From the IMG/VR virus record IMGVR_UViG_3300024336_000009, positions 1 through 64,000 of that record: a stretch of 64,000 bases of DNA. One strand, written 5' to 3'. Below are positions 20,084 through 29,613 of this stretch, piece by piece. The notes beneath the pieces were generated by a model that saw only the letters and a list, made by a program, of their open reading frames with translations, ran no database searches and was not told the origin of the DNA. How positions within the stretch are numbered: the first letter of the stretch is position 1; every line of letters starts with the position of its first letter. This DNA is from a virus. The translations under genes and the position numbers were made by a program.

Positions 20084-21031
20084 TTAATTTAAATTTTTCA
20101 TAATATATTCAAATTGTTTATCACCCACATGATATTTCACGGTGTGATTATATCCCGCATTGCCTATTTCAATACATTCATCATTGTGATCCAAGTAGTA
20201 TCTAATTTTTTCCTCAAATTCTTCTATGGTTGAATATTCCACAAAATTAACAGCGTCTGTAAATTTGTTTGGCATTAGTATGTTATATTTCTGTGAAAAT
20301 AGACACGATTTATTAAATGTGGCTTCCCAAAATCTAGCACAAGTATCTCCTCCACCCCACGCATCTATAACTATATACGATTTCACTATCGCTTCCTTAT
20401 ATTTTTCATAAGACATTCCAGAGCCAATCAATACTCTATGACCTTCAGATTTCAACTTCGTACAAACTTCAACCACTTCTTTTCTAAGTCCATCGTTTAC
20501 CTGACCAAACATACATAATATATCAATATCCTTTTCACCCGAATATTGACTTTTGTATCTATCTACCGCCACGAATGGAAGTGGTATTATGCCCATATCG
20601 GCATCAATCTGATAACATTCCCTTTTAAAATACCATTGGCAATAATCATACATTTCTTGATTAATTCATGGTTCCCCTCTCCGCAATTTGGGATTGGATT
20701 TGGAATCGCTCACTTGACCAACATTGGGATGACCGTTGAATGTCCACTCGCTTCCATCAATATATGCGGTTTTATGTGGGGCTCCAGTTTTGATTACCAT
20801 ATCATAATCTATACCGGGATATCCACCATTCCGCTTGCCCCATATGGCAAAAACATAATCACAATCTTCGACATGAGATAATACACCCGATTCTGAATAT
20901 ACATCTTCTTCACGAATGCCATTACCCAGTTGAGATGATATTATTTCCACACCACATTTGTACATTCCTTCAATTACAGATTCCGCCAAATAATCCAATT
21001 TTCTATCGGGTGGGATTACAACTATTTTCAT
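20084..21031 (-). CDS. Putative GT-B glycosyltransferase, TGA=Trp
   Basis: Protein of 315 residues starting MKIVVIPPDRKLDYLAES, joined across TGA 20666-20668 (RRGEP-W-INQEMYDY). The C-terminal half has DILCMFGQVNDGLRKEVV, HRVLIGSGMSYEKYKEA and AWGGGDTCARFWEATF, the GT-B pattern where a GD/E loop binds the nucleotide. I start at ATG 21029-21031, two bases from the TAA of the upstream gene, not at the longer in-frame start inside it. Confidence 0.65.
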
Positions 21032-21032
21032 T

Positions 21033-21662
21033 TTATATGGTCTCGTAGAATTCGTTTTGTTTTTCCTGCTTTGCAATGGATTTGACATGCATCATCGCCC
21101 ATTGTTCTTCGGCTGGTAGGCGGCCAATAATTTCGGCCCCGACTATAACCTCATGGACTTTATTTTCCCACTTGATATCTGGGGAGTTGCGATAAATTCT
21201 TGCCTGATAATCAGGCCAGTTGACCCAACCCCTATCATTAACTTTCCAACCCCATTTAGTGATGTGTTCTTGTCTGAGACCATTGACGATATTGATGCGA
21301 GGCACCCAAATCATATCAACATTTTCATTATTATCTAAAACCCCATCGATATTTTCAATTAAATCTGGATGAAAGTATTCATCGGCATCCACATTTACGA
21401 TATAGGCACCCGTGCATTTTGAGTTAGCGAAGTTCTTTTGACTTGCAAAGTCTTTATTCAATTCCCGTTGAAAAATGTGTATGTCAGGCATTTGATCATA
21501 TTTTTTAAGTATTCCCATAGTGACTTCATCTGTGCTAAAATCGTCCACAATTATAATTTCAGATTCATAATCACCGGTGGATATCAATGTCACAATTTGA
21601 TTCAGTAATTTTTCCAATACAAGTCCTTCATTATGTACTAATATGCTAAATGACAAATCCAT
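21033..21662 (-). CDS. Family 2 glycosyltransferase
   Basis: Protein of 209 residues: SFSILVHNEGLVLEKLL, IIIVDDFSTDEVTMG and AYIVNVDADEYFHPDL (DxD metal site), followed by GWVNWPDYQARIYRN and a WENKVHEVI stretch seen in SunS/WaaE-type GT2 enzymes. Specificity unknown. Confidence 0.8.
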   Translation of the reverse strand: MDLSFSILVHNEGLVLEKLLNQIVTLISTGDYESEIIIVDDFSTDEVTMGILKKYDQMPDIHIFQRELNKDFASQKNFANSKCTGAYIVNVDADEYFHPDLIENIDGVLDNNENVDMIWVPRINIVNGLRQEHITKWGWKVNDRGWVNWPDYQARIYRNSPDIKWENKVHEVIVGAEIIGRLPAEEQWAMMHVKSIAKQEKQNEFYETI

Positions 21663-21664
21663 AA

Positions 21665-22117
21665 TTATCTCCCTATTTTCTTAATATCCCGCGGAAATTG
21701 ATAGTCCAATAAATACAACGCCGTTGTTTTAAGTTTGTCTATTTCAAACATACGATAAACATCCGTGCCCTTCAAAATTGGACTCAGGTGGGAATATGAA
21801 TTTTTCATATCGCCAATTATCATTCTATTATATTTCATGCCCTCTTTTTCCTCACGAATTATCCCGTCGAAAAAATTCAATACACGTCGTAGATGAGGTC
21901 CCCTGAGCTTTAATTTCTGCTGTTCTCTCAACTGTAAGGTGTGTACCACTTTTGTAATAGTTCCATCCTTGCGCTTGCTCCAAGTTTTAGAATCGAATAT
22001 ATCGGTCAGAACTAATACAGTTCGCCATTTCTTTTTAGCACCTTCACCATATACAAAGGTTAATACTTGTCCCGGTTCAATCTGGTTCCAATTGATTTTA
22101 ATTCTATTTTCATTCAT
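21665..22117 (-). CDS. Hypothetical phage protein
   Basis: Protein of 150 residues: NWNQIEPGQVLTFVYGEG, KKWRTVLVLTDIF, HTLQLREQQKLKLRGPHLRR, and a C-terminal TALYLLDYQFPRDI. It is basic with a beta-rich start; I do not recognise the family. It marks the boundary between glycosyltransferase genes and small phage genes. Confidence 0.55.
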   Translation of the reverse strand: MNENRIKINWNQIEPGQVLTFVYGEGAKKKWRTVLVLTDIFDSKTWSKRKDGTITKVVHTLQLREQQKLKLRGPHLRRVLNFFDGIIREEKEGMKYNRMIIGDMKNSYSHLSPILKGTDVYRMFEIDKLKTTALYLLDYQFPRDIKKIGR

Positions 22118-22118
22118 T

Positions 22119-22592
22119 TTATTGGGTCTCTAAATCTACGGTAATTCCCATGCTTTTTACGGCACCTAGAAAATCAAATTTATTGTATATTTCGGCACCT
22201 TCGGTGTCCAAACGGCTCTCATAAAATTCTCCATCTTTTCCCGGTACTGGATATTCCTTTTGGCTTTCTTTATCTATTTCTACCACTTTGGCATATCTCC
22301 ATACCCAATTATCTTCTTTACCCTCTGGGAATATGATGCCTTTTGGACCCATATTTAATACACTGGGATACCAGAACAGCTCTCGCTCGGTATCAAATAC
22401 TTCAAGACTTCTAATCAATTCGGGAGTATTCTTTATATGTTTGGCTCTTTCTTTTGATTCTTTAGTGTAATGTGAATTACTGGTGTACCCACATCTGAAG
22501 CACATATATGATTTAAAGTCATTTTCTTCCATTGTATCTTCAAAACAATGATCATCGCTGTCACATACTGGACATTTTACAATTATTTCCAT
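22119..22592 (-). CDS. Zinc-ribbon hypothetical protein
   Basis: Protein of 157 residues with an N-terminal zinc ribbon (CPVCDSDDHC and CFRCGY, four Cys ligands), then a domain with ELFWYPSVLNMGPKGIIFPEG. Function unknown. Confidence 0.6.
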   Translation of the reverse strand: MEIIVKCPVCDSDDHCFEDTMEENDFKSYMCFRCGYTSNSHYTKESKERAKHIKNTPELIRSLEVFDTERELFWYPSVLNMGPKGIIFPEGKEDNWVWRYAKVVEIDKESQKEYPVPGKDGEFYESRLDTEGAEIYNKFDFLGAVKSMGITVDLETQ

Positions 22593-22596
22593 TTTA

Positions 22597-22881
22597 TTAA
22601 TCCTCTACTATTTTTACTTTTTGGGTTTTTATATGCAAATTGATTTCTGGTATTTCACCGGCCGGAGTGGGAGTGTCGGTTACAACCAAATAAAATAACA
22701 TCTGATCCCAATCTTCAGACGGTTCGGTTTTCGCCATTTGATCTTCAAAAGTTAAATCCTTAGTCAATTCCCTATTTGGGTATTCTTCTTTACTTCTAGG
22801 ATCGGACATTGGGATTATTTGCATGATATCATACCACCAATGTTTTAATTTATCATACGATCCATATAATATATCATCCAC
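22597..22881 (-). CDS. Small hypothetical protein
   Basis: 94 residues from a GTG start (22879-22881) that overlaps the TAG of the gene upstream (TAGTG). KLKHWWYDIMQIIPMSDPRSK then an acidic middle and a C-terminal INLHIKTQKVKIVED strand. Not recognised. Confidence 0.5.
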   Translation of the reverse strand: MDDILYGSYDKLKHWWYDIMQIIPMSDPRSKEEYPNRELTKDLTFEDQMAKTEPSEDWDQMLFYLVVTDTPTPAGEIPEINLHIKTQKVKIVED

Positions 22882-23054
22882 TATTCAGTCCCTTTAGTGT
22901 CTCCGAATCGGTCGGGGTATAATTCTTCAATTTTACTTCTGATGGGATATTTTATGGCATATTCAAGTTGTTTGATATAACGATATACAGAATATTCCAC
23001 GTTAACTTTTTCTAATTCACCGTTGGTATTTTTTATAGATACTATATGATTCAT
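22881..23054 (-). CDS. Small hypothetical protein (57 residues)
   Basis: Below usual length cut-offs but well placed: ATG 23052-23054 overlaps the TAA of the upstream glycosyltransferase and TAG 22881-22883 overlaps the next start. It reads MNHIVSIKNTNGELEKVN, then YRYIKQLEYAIKYPIRSKIE. It fills an otherwise empty gap. Function unknown. Confidence 0.6.
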   Translation of the reverse strand: MNHIVSIKNTNGELEKVNVEYSVYRYIKQLEYAIKYPIRSKIEELYPDRFGDTKGTE

Positions 23055-24430
23055 TATTTTGTCACCTTTTTTAGTTTTGGCATTTTTGCGGTCATTTTAC
23101 TATCGGTTGTTTTCTTCAATGTAGGTAGCTTCATTTTTGGTGAGCCCCCACCCTTTTTCTTCAATTTGGGTAGTACCAAATTCGCTTCAGTTGTGAAAAC
23201 GGGGAGATATTTATCAAGTACATTTTCAAATGCGATTGTCATTGCATCCATTGAAAATTTACCTTTGTTGATTAGAGAAAACACTTTAGCAGATTTGGTA
23301 TATTTGTTGTAACTATCAAACACATCTTTTAATATCTTGGATGCAAAACCATAATCTACTGTAAACCAGTGTGCCCCATCTACCACCAAACCATTTTGGA
23401 GACCATCTTTGGGAACTTTCACCAGACCACCTGGTAATAATGTTGTATGTTTTTCATGCAAAAAATCTAAATGACCGGACCATTTGGGTGCAATGATGGG
23501 TTTTTCACTAAACACAGCTTCAAGAAGTGGACGACCAAAACCCTCACCATGCGTAAATGTTACGTGTGCCTTAACCTTTGGGTGATTATACAATTCATTC
23601 ATTTCAACGTCAGTCAAATCGCCGTGCAACACATAGATATTTGGGAGCTTGTTATTACCCATTGAATCTTTAATTTGATCAATTTTGGCCAATATCATTT
23701 CCCGATCCAATATAGAAAAACTGGACCCACTTGTTTTCAATATTAATGCCGGAGCTTTTGCTTTATTTTTAAATGTATCAAAAAATGTCCTAATTAACAT
23801 CCCCAAATCTTTTCTATCATTGCCCAATCCACCTTGTAACCAATGACCAACAAATAAAAATGCAAAGCTCTCCTTAACTACTGACATTTCAGCTTTCAAT
23901 TCGGCTCCTACATTGTTAATCTTTTTGTATATATCAGTATCGGCACCTTCAAATAACACTTCAATTGGTTTTTGCATTTCAATTTCACGGGTAACATTTC
24001 CATCCTTACCCTTTTCAGTAAATTTGAGACTATTGAACATACCCTTAACAAATTCCGATGGTACAATATTCAAGTCCATGCGATTCATCCCATCAATCCA
24101 TTCGGGAGGACAAACAGTAGTTTCCACACCAGCCGTTATACCGATGTTATATTTCCCAGGATTCTGAAATTCGTTTGGCACGGTGCATTGCATAAATACT
24201 TCCGGCTGTCTGTTCATCCTAGGTTCATTCATTAACCTATCTATGATGATTTTATCATCTTTATTTAGATAATCCAAAGCATCTTGTGGAGTTTCCCCCC
24301 ATTTTGTAGGTAAAATTTTGACATCAAATTTATCCATTTTTATTATTGATCTGATAATATCTCTCGAGTGTGAGCCGTACCCCGATCTAGTAGCCACCGG
24401 AGCCATAAAAACTAATACTGGTTTATTCAT
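23054..24430 (-). CDS. GT-B glycosyltransferase (GT4-like)
   Basis: Protein of 458 residues: VLVFMAPVATRSGYGSHSRDI (acceptor side), VPSEFVKGMF, FLFVGHWLQGGLGNDRKD at the start of the second domain, YVLHGDLTDVEMNELYNHPK, and THGEGFGRPLLEAVFSEKP, the family's E-x7-E region that binds the donor. The C-terminus is a basic Lys/Pro-rich tail (LPKLKKKGGG...) of about 40 residues, unusual for the family and possibly nucleic-acid or scaffold binding. Confidence 0.85.
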   Translation of the reverse strand: MNKPVLVFMAPVATRSGYGSHSRDIIRSIIKMDKFDVKILPTKWGETPQDALDYLNKDDKIIIDRLMNEPRMNRQPEVFMQCTVPNEFQNPGKYNIGITAGVETTVCPPEWIDGMNRMDLNIVPSEFVKGMFNSLKFTEKGKDGNVTREIEMQKPIEVLFEGADTDIYKKINNVGAELKAEMSVVKESFAFLFVGHWLQGGLGNDRKDLGMLIRTFFDTFKNKAKAPALILKTSGSSFSILDREMILAKIDQIKDSMGNNKLPNIYVLHGDLTDVEMNELYNHPKVKAHVTFTHGEGFGRPLLEAVFSEKPIIAPKWSGHLDFLHEKHTTLLPGGLVKVPKDGLQNGLVVDGAHWFTVDYGFASKILKDVFDSYNKYTKSAKVFSLINKGKFSMDAMTIAFENVLDKYLPVFTTEANLVLPKLKKKGGGSPKMKLPTLKKTTDSKMTAKMPKLKKVTK

Positions 24431-24456
24431 AACAATTCCTTTCGATGCGATATTTT

Positions 24457-26052
24457 TTAATTTTGACAGTCTGGAATGTATATATTTCCAGCTTCAATTT
24501 TTTTAGTAAGTCGCAATCCATTGTCTTTCATTTTCTTTTTTTGATTTTGAACTTTAAACATTGTGAATCTTTTTCTGGGCATCCATTCTTCAAAGGTTTC
24601 ATCCATGTATTTGATAAATCCACCACACATTTCAGCCGCGGACATTTTGATCTTATCGTCCATAACATATTCCCGACCCTTAAGTCCAGCCTCTTTTCTA
24701 TCTTCTTCTGGAGTATCGTACCATTCTAATATTCTGATAGCAATATCTTGCCAGTCACACCTATCGTCAGCGATATATGGAGTTGGAACCGACCCTACGA
24801 TTGCCCTATTAGTAGGCCATATTGGTTTTGACCATTCACCATGCTTTGTATATCTACCGTCATGATTTGAGCCCCAACCATTTGAATAATCCTTCACGGA
24901 TACATACGATCCGTCATCCTTTTTAAATCCAACCTGATCTTGAAGTCCCCCAGTCGTATTGACTATGATCGGTGTGCCGGCCATTAGTGATTCCGCCGTA
25001 CCCAATCCGAATCCTTCATTTGAAGATACCAATGTGGTTACATCTCCAACATTATAAAGGAAATTTAGATGTTTAACGTCCAATTTATTATGTGAAAAGG
25101 TGATATTATACCCATCGGCAAGTTCACCAATAACAGCTGGCAAATCTGTACCATTTTCATCCACTGGTTGGGTATGCAATACCAATAAACACTTTTTGGC
25201 TTTATCTGGAGGTAAATTATCACAAAAGGTTTTAAACCCATAAATTAAATCCGTAGTCATTTTCCGGCGTATATTTCGGCTATTATATAATACAACAAAT
25301 TCAATATCCATCCCATTAACAACTTCTTTTCTAAATTGTTGAAATTCAACCCATTCTTCATGATCTTTATCAATTGGGTAAAAATCATGCTCATTGATGC
25401 CATGGGGAACATAACTAATTCTAGTTTCCATATCATTGTCGTTATGGTTTTCATTCAGTACTTCATTAATTGACATATCAATAACTTTAGAATCTGTTTC
25501 CAATAATGCCGATTTGTGAATATAATGGGATTGTTTTGAAATGGCCATGATCAAATCGCAAGATTCATAGAATCGTTTATTGTACATAGGCACTGGCAAA
25601 TCATCCCAAAGTGCATAATAAAAAATGGGTATATTTTGCCTAATTTCATGTTCCATTTGATACAACCAACCCCAAAATCTTGGGTCTGTAAAATGTAGTA
25701 TCGCGTCCGGCTTGTCAGTTGTCATTATTTGCCTAACCAAATCTTGATTGCCATACCCGTTAACTGGATATATTTTGCAATTTGGGTCTGGGACTCCAGT
25801 TTCCAATTTCAATGAATCGGACATATCAATTATTTTATTGACATCTGGATGTTTTATTGCACCCCCGATTTGAATAATATTAAATCTGTGGATTATCCCA
25901 AAAACTATTTCCTTTGTCATAGTCCCCACCCCAGACTGCATCCTTAAATCGTCTGATAATATCAATATTGTTTTTCGTTGATCAATTGGTAGAACTTCAC
26001 TACCGTTTCTCATATCACCAACACTTCAAATTCTTGTATCCTTATTGCTCAT
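24457..26052 (-). CDS. GT-B glycosyltransferase (GT4-like), TGA=Trp near N-terminus
   Basis: Protein of 531 residues. I extend the start to ATG 26050-26052, preceded by GGAGG; this needs TGA 26026-26028 as Trp (TRI-W-SVGDM). ILILSDDLRMQSGVGTMTKE is the acceptor side, VVLYNSRNIRRKMTTDLIYG opens the second domain, and SSNEGFGLGTAESLMAGTP is the donor-binding EGFG...E motif. It is a paralogue-like partner of the gene at 23054. The shorter standard-code start (26013) lacks a ribosome binding site. Confidence 0.85.
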
Positions 26053-26066
26053 ATTGTAACCTCCGA

Positions 26067-26258
26067 TTAAAATTTACTGCCACTCAATGGCAGTTCATAA
26101 TTTAATATTTCTTGTCTGTATTCGTCATCATTCACGTACTTGTATATAGATCGATTGACTAGCTTTTGCAATGTAAATTCATCCGTAATGGCGTGGTATT
26201 TAAATTGCTTGTATCAGTCTGTTATTATCTTTACTGTCGTTAATTTTGTATCTTCCAT
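26067..26258 (-). CDS. Small ribbon-helix-helix-like regulator hidden by a TGA
   Basis: 63 residues, invisible under the standard code because residue 15 is TGA (26214-26216). The order KLTTVKIITDWYKQFKYH (strand then helix), DEFTLQKLVNRSIYKYV fits Arc/MetJ-type ribbon-helix-helix DNA-binding proteins, so a repressor role is plausible. The 3' end contains CTGCCA-N5-TGGCAG, a small hairpin. The gene lies between the GT4 pair and the SLOG gene, behind the element at 26295. Confidence 0.6.
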
Positions 26259-26294
26259 ATTTTTCTTCTCCATCCGTATATATATATGTACACC

Positions 26295-26312
26295 CTCTAA
26301 TATATATATCAG
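26295..26312 (-). promoter_or_regulatory. Candidate late-type promoter element
   Basis: Minus strand CTGATATATATATTAGAG, sharing CTGATATATAT with the element at 797. It sits about 40 bases upstream of the small regulator gene. Confidence 0.3.
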
Positions 26313-26316
26313 GGGA

Positions 26317-26724
26317 CTAATTAAAAACGACGACTTTTTTTTCTAATTTTTTGGCATGTTTTATAGTATCATTCGTACCCTTGCTTTCCTTACCCTTTGG
26401 TATAAACGCAAAAATATAATCTGAATATTCCGCTATCTGTTTATTCCTAGCTGAGTAATTCCAGACCCTATATGGCTTGTCATATTCAGTTTGCTCAAGA
26501 ATACAATGGGAATTATATGGATAGTGTGCAGGCGGGAACGATACATATTTCATGTCCAATTCAAGGGCTATTTTTTTAGCCATTCCATCGGCACCCTGTT
26601 TCTGTTCTCCACTCACTATTTCTAAATCTTCCCCAAATCGTTCCTTAAGTTTAAAAATAACATCTTTTATTTTCCTCATGTTCACGTATTCACGACTTCC
26701 GATCACGCCTATTTTAACTGTCAT
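26317..26724 (-). CDS. SLOG-family nucleotide-binding protein (YspA/DUF2493-like)
   Basis: Protein of 135 residues with a Rossmann-like fold: KIGVIGSREYVNM, LEIVSGEQKQGADGMAKKIA (GxxxGAD loop), RNKQIAEYSDYIFAF and KGTNDTIKHAKK. This order is the signature of YspA-type SLOG proteins that bind nucleotides or nucleotide sugars. It ends with TAG. Role in the phage unknown. Confidence 0.75.
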   Translation of the reverse strand: MTVKIGVIGSREYVNMRKIKDVIFKLKERFGEDLEIVSGEQKQGADGMAKKIALELDMKYVSFPPAHYPYNSHCILEQTEYDKPYRVWNYSARNKQIAEYSDYIFAFIPKGKESKGTNDTIKHAKKLEKKVVVFN

Positions 26725-27454
26725 ATTTTGCTCCTTTTTTTAAATTTTCTTCCCATGGGATAAACCTCAGATTGTTAATATCCGCAATTTCAATAGGATC
26801 AATGCCATTCATAAATCCATAGTGAATTGATATTATATGATCTAAGTGATATGCACCAACAGTTCCGGCCCGACCCCTGAGATCATAATTTTCCAATGTA
26901 TCAAATTGTTGTTTTTCAGTCAAAAGTCTTACCCTTTTAAGATATAATTCTTTTTCTGGCATCTCACGTTCATATTGATCATAGGAATCGTACCCATATT
27001 TGATCATCAGCTGTTGTTTCGTATGTTCTGAATTTTGTTTGCTAATTCCCATTAATATATCATTGTTATGTTTTGTAAGACCTTTATTTCAAGGCGAATT
27101 ATGACTGAAATATCCATTTTCACGTATATATTCACGAACCTCCATTGACCTTTTCTTCCCTTTATTTGATTTGCCTATTTTCATATTTCACTCGGGCGTT
27201 CTATCGTAACCACTGGATATGCAACTCCGGCATCTAGTATTTCTTTTTATAGACGTTCGTAAAGCAGTCCAAGAACTAAATTTTATCATATTACCACATT
27301 TGGGGCACTTTTTTTCCATTTCTTTTGGATTTGTGTATATTTGATGTGAACAGCTTTTGCATGACAAATTATGTTCTACCGCGTATTTTAACCTATATTT
27401 ATTGCAATAATATTGATTTCTATTACATGTCGGGCATGTCTTTTTTCATTTCAT
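26714..27454 (-). CDS. HNH homing endonuclease with zinc-ribbon N-terminus, three TGA=Trp codons
   Basis: 246 residues once TGA is read as Trp at 27446, 27188 and 27089; the standard code shows only the last 112. The N-terminus has repeated CxxC pairs (CPTCNRNQYYC, CKSCSH, CPKCGN, CRSC). The middle gives NSPWNKGL with a TGA-encoded Trp in the motif, and the C-terminus the HNH core AYHLDHIISIHYGF with FIPWEENLKKG. The start codon lies inside the small basic gene at 27423. Confidence 0.85.
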
Positions 27455-27590
27455 CCTTTTTCTCCTGATATTTCTTCTTAGCATCTTCAAGGATTTTTTC
27501 ACGGTGGCGCCAATAGTAATCCATACGGTGTTTCCGTTTGGCTTCCAATTGTTCTTCTTCAGTCTCATACTTCCTTTTTCTACCAGCCAT
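27423..27590 (-). CDS. Small basic coiled protein (paralogue of 30896 and 44430)
   Basis: 55 residues: MAGRKRKYETEEEQLEAK then HRMDYYWRHREKILEDA and a KKKYQEKKDE tail. It is highly charged and helical. Two paralogues in the window share the M(G/A)GRxxKY start and the YWRxREK centre. Two of the three stand directly upstream of, and overlap, a homing endonuclease gene. Function unknown; nucleic-acid binding is plausible from charge. Confidence 0.65.
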   Translation of the reverse strand: MAGRKRKYETEEEQLEAKRKHRMDYYWRHREKILEDAKKKYQEKKDEMKKDMPDM

Positions 27591-27598
27591 GATTATTC

Positions 27599-27618
27599 CT
27601 TTCTAATAATAAATATCA
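27599..27618 (-). promoter_or_regulatory. Candidate late-type promoter element
   Basis: Minus strand TGATATTTATTATTAGAAAG, then GAATAATC and the ATG at 27590. It is a looser match to the elements at 5259 and 31055. Confidence 0.3.
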
Positions 27619-27650
27619 ACTTATCCCAAAAAACACACAAAAATATCCAA

Positions 27651-28100
27651 TTATTTTGACCATCTATCGTTCCTTTTTTGTTTTCTACCCTCTGGTTTTG
27701 GTTTTTCAAAAAACTTGGCAGTATCTATAAACGTGGATATCGCATTGCCCATATCTTCAATGCCCCCATATACATATTCAAATTTATAACTTTTATGCAA
27801 ATTTTTATACCGTTCCGGTGTGATATTAAACCACACATGATGTTCAAATGAAGCTACATCAAATCCGTGAGCTTCACTGGTATTTGGTTGCAATGGTTTA
27901 AATGATACTCTACATGTCAATTCAGAAGAACATCTGTCTACAAATTTTCGTAATTTATCAAGTCGCAATTGACCTTCAATGTACCAAAATTCAGCCGTAA
28001 ATCCAGTACTCAATTCGGTCTGGGCTTTATTTATACGCTTCATTATTATATTTTCCATCGGTGTGTCTATAAAATCCGTTAATAATAATCTTATAATCAT
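27651..28100 (-). CDS. Hypothetical phage protein
   Basis: 149 residues: IIRLLLTDFIDTPMENIIMK, LSTGFTAEFWYIEGQLRLDKL, FEHHVWFNITPERYKNL, and a basic tail ending RKQKRNDRWSK. I do not recognise the family. The stop lies about 50 bases from the small basic gene's promoter-like element. Confidence 0.5.
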   Translation of the reverse strand: MIIRLLLTDFIDTPMENIIMKRINKAQTELSTGFTAEFWYIEGQLRLDKLRKFVDRCSSELTCRVSFKPLQPNTSEAHGFDVASFEHHVWFNITPERYKNLHKSYKFEYVYGGIEDMGNAISTFIDTAKFFEKPKPEGRKQKRNDRWSK

Positions 28101-28105
28101 ATTCT

Positions 28106-28990
28106 TTAACCTTTCATTCTACTTTTAGGTTCACAGTACTCGGGGTGATCTTTGAATGGGCAATATGTACAATTCCTATTATTTTTACCAGACCGAGCCT
28201 GATATTTTCTATCAGTATTATATTCCCCATCTTCAGTAAATCCCTCGGTTACAAGAGCATCCAATTCAGCCATCGCTTTATTTACCGATGGAACCCCATT
28301 AGCGGGAACAAATCTTTGAATTCGTTTCTGTGGGTAATCTATATTTTCATACAATTTGCGCTTCAATATCAAATATTCAATCTGAATATCGTTTATCTTT
28401 ACATTGTATTTTTCACCATAAAATTTCTTATAAAATAACAATTGGTTGGTTTTGATCTTGTCCATTTTTTGCCACTTATTCCAACCATTAGTGCTAGTCT
28501 TTAAATCAATAATTTTGATTTTTTGGGTTTTTTCATTCAATATGACAACATCCAAATATCCAACAAAATTGACCGGCCCGTATGGTAAATCCAAATTAGA
28601 TTCTATTCCCAATAATTTATGTTTGCGCTTTGGGAAAAATTCCTTTTGATGTGATACCATATACCTGAATATCTTTATACCATCGTAATAAAATTCAATC
28701 ATCTCAGCCTTAGTACATGGATTGGGATCACCCTTTTCCAATGACTTGGCAAATTCAGATTTCATTTCATCAATAAGCATCTGATCCAAATCCATCTCAT
28801 TGGCATTCTTAACACTTTCGTTATACAATGTCAACAAGTACTTCTGGATTACAGTATGCATTGATGTACCAAATATCAAATAAATATTTGTTTCGTATTC
28901 TCCAATTTTTTGAATATATTCTAGATTCCACCTGTGGGGGCATTGTGAATATATCGATACCTGAGAATTAGAAACATGCTGCTTAGCCAT
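28106..28990 (-). CDS. PD-(D/E)XK nuclease (RecB/Cas4-like)
   Basis: Nuclease of 294 residues. SNSQVSIYSQCPHRW holds the first Cys, FGTSMHTVIQKYL the conserved GxxxH helix, NFVGYLDVVILN and KIKIIDLKTS supply Asp and DxK of the catalytic motif. The C-terminal CTYCPFKDHPEYC is the Cys cluster that holds an Fe-S site in AddB/Cas4-type enzymes. I use ATG 28988-28990, preceded by GGGGGA, not the longer TTG start. Likely a DNA-processing exonuclease. Confidence 0.85.
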   Translation of the reverse strand: MAKQHVSNSQVSIYSQCPHRWNLEYIQKIGEYETNIYLIFGTSMHTVIQKYLLTLYNESVKNANEMDLDQMLIDEMKSEFAKSLEKGDPNPCTKAEMIEFYYDGIKIFRYMVSHQKEFFPKRKHKLLGIESNLDLPYGPVNFVGYLDVVILNEKTQKIKIIDLKTSTNGWNKWQKMDKIKTNQLLFYKKFYGEKYNVKINDIQIEYLILKRKLYENIDYPQKRIQRFVPANGVPSVNKAMAELDALVTEGFTEDGEYNTDRKYQARSGKNNRNCTYCPFKDHPEYCEPKSRMKG

Positions 28991-29606
28991 AAAATCCCCC
29001 AATTCTGTCAGCTATACCAAAGGCGATGCATTGTTCAGCATCAAGATACAAGTCATTTTTGGTTTTGTCAATCCAAAAATCACGATTCATTGAAGTTTTT
29101 TCAACGAGCATATCCAATACCGTATCACTCATTTTTTCCATGTGATCCTTTTGGATTTTGATATCATCATATTTGCCACCCATTGTGATTTCACCATCAT
29201 GAAATAGGACTATAGAATTTTTTCCGACTACCCGTTGACCAGTGGTACATGCCAATAAAATGCCTGCAGACGATAACGCCTGTCCGATGACATACACATT
29301 TACTTTGACCGGCAAGCTATCAATAAAATCAATTAACCCAAACAGTGCATATAAATCTCCACCATTAGAGCTAACCATTAAATTTATATCAGTTTCACTA
29401 TTCACATTATACATGAACCCCATTCGATTAATAATATCAGCCACCGATTCTGGTGTGACTTCTCCCACGAAATGAACGGCATTATTTATTAAATCAATTC
29501 CATTATCTAACTGAAATGCACCAACGTCAATTAAATTGTCATTATTTTCCACTGGTTCTGGTGCATCCACAATCGCCGCTTCAATCTCTTCTTTTGAATA
29601 TTTCAT
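28983..29606 (-). CDS. ClpP-like (S14) serine protease
   Basis: 207 residues. HFVGEVTPESV, LMVSSNGGDLYALFGLID (the conserved SxGG loop), GQALSSAGILLA with nucleophile Ser112, and IVLFHDGE with His136; a later helix gives Asp candidates in WIDKTKNDLYLDAEQCIAFGIAD (about 177-199). Either a ClpP homologue or a prohead-type maturation protease. There are no capsid genes nearby, so a proteolytic role in takeover or maturation cannot be decided. Confidence 0.8.
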   Translation of the reverse strand: MKYSKEEIEAAIVDAPEPVENNDNLIDVGAFQLDNGIDLINNAVHFVGEVTPESVADIINRMGFMYNVNSETDINLMVSSNGGDLYALFGLIDFIDSLPVKVNVYVIGQALSSAGILLACTTGQRVVGKNSIVLFHDGEITMGGKYDDIKIQKDHMEKMSDTVLDMLVEKTSMNRDFWIDKTKNDLYLDAEQCIAFGIADRIGGFYG

Positions 29607-29613
29607 AATTCTC

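Noticed and set aside
1-26052. Sugar block as a bacterial contaminant or prophage neighbour
   Set aside because: It shares strand, overlaps, homing endonucleases and TGA=Trp usage with the replication and virion genes, with no junction visible.
26070-26100. CTGCCA-N5-TGGCAG hairpin as a terminator
   Set aside because: It lies inside the 3' end of the small RHH gene and is followed by only a short, interrupted T run.
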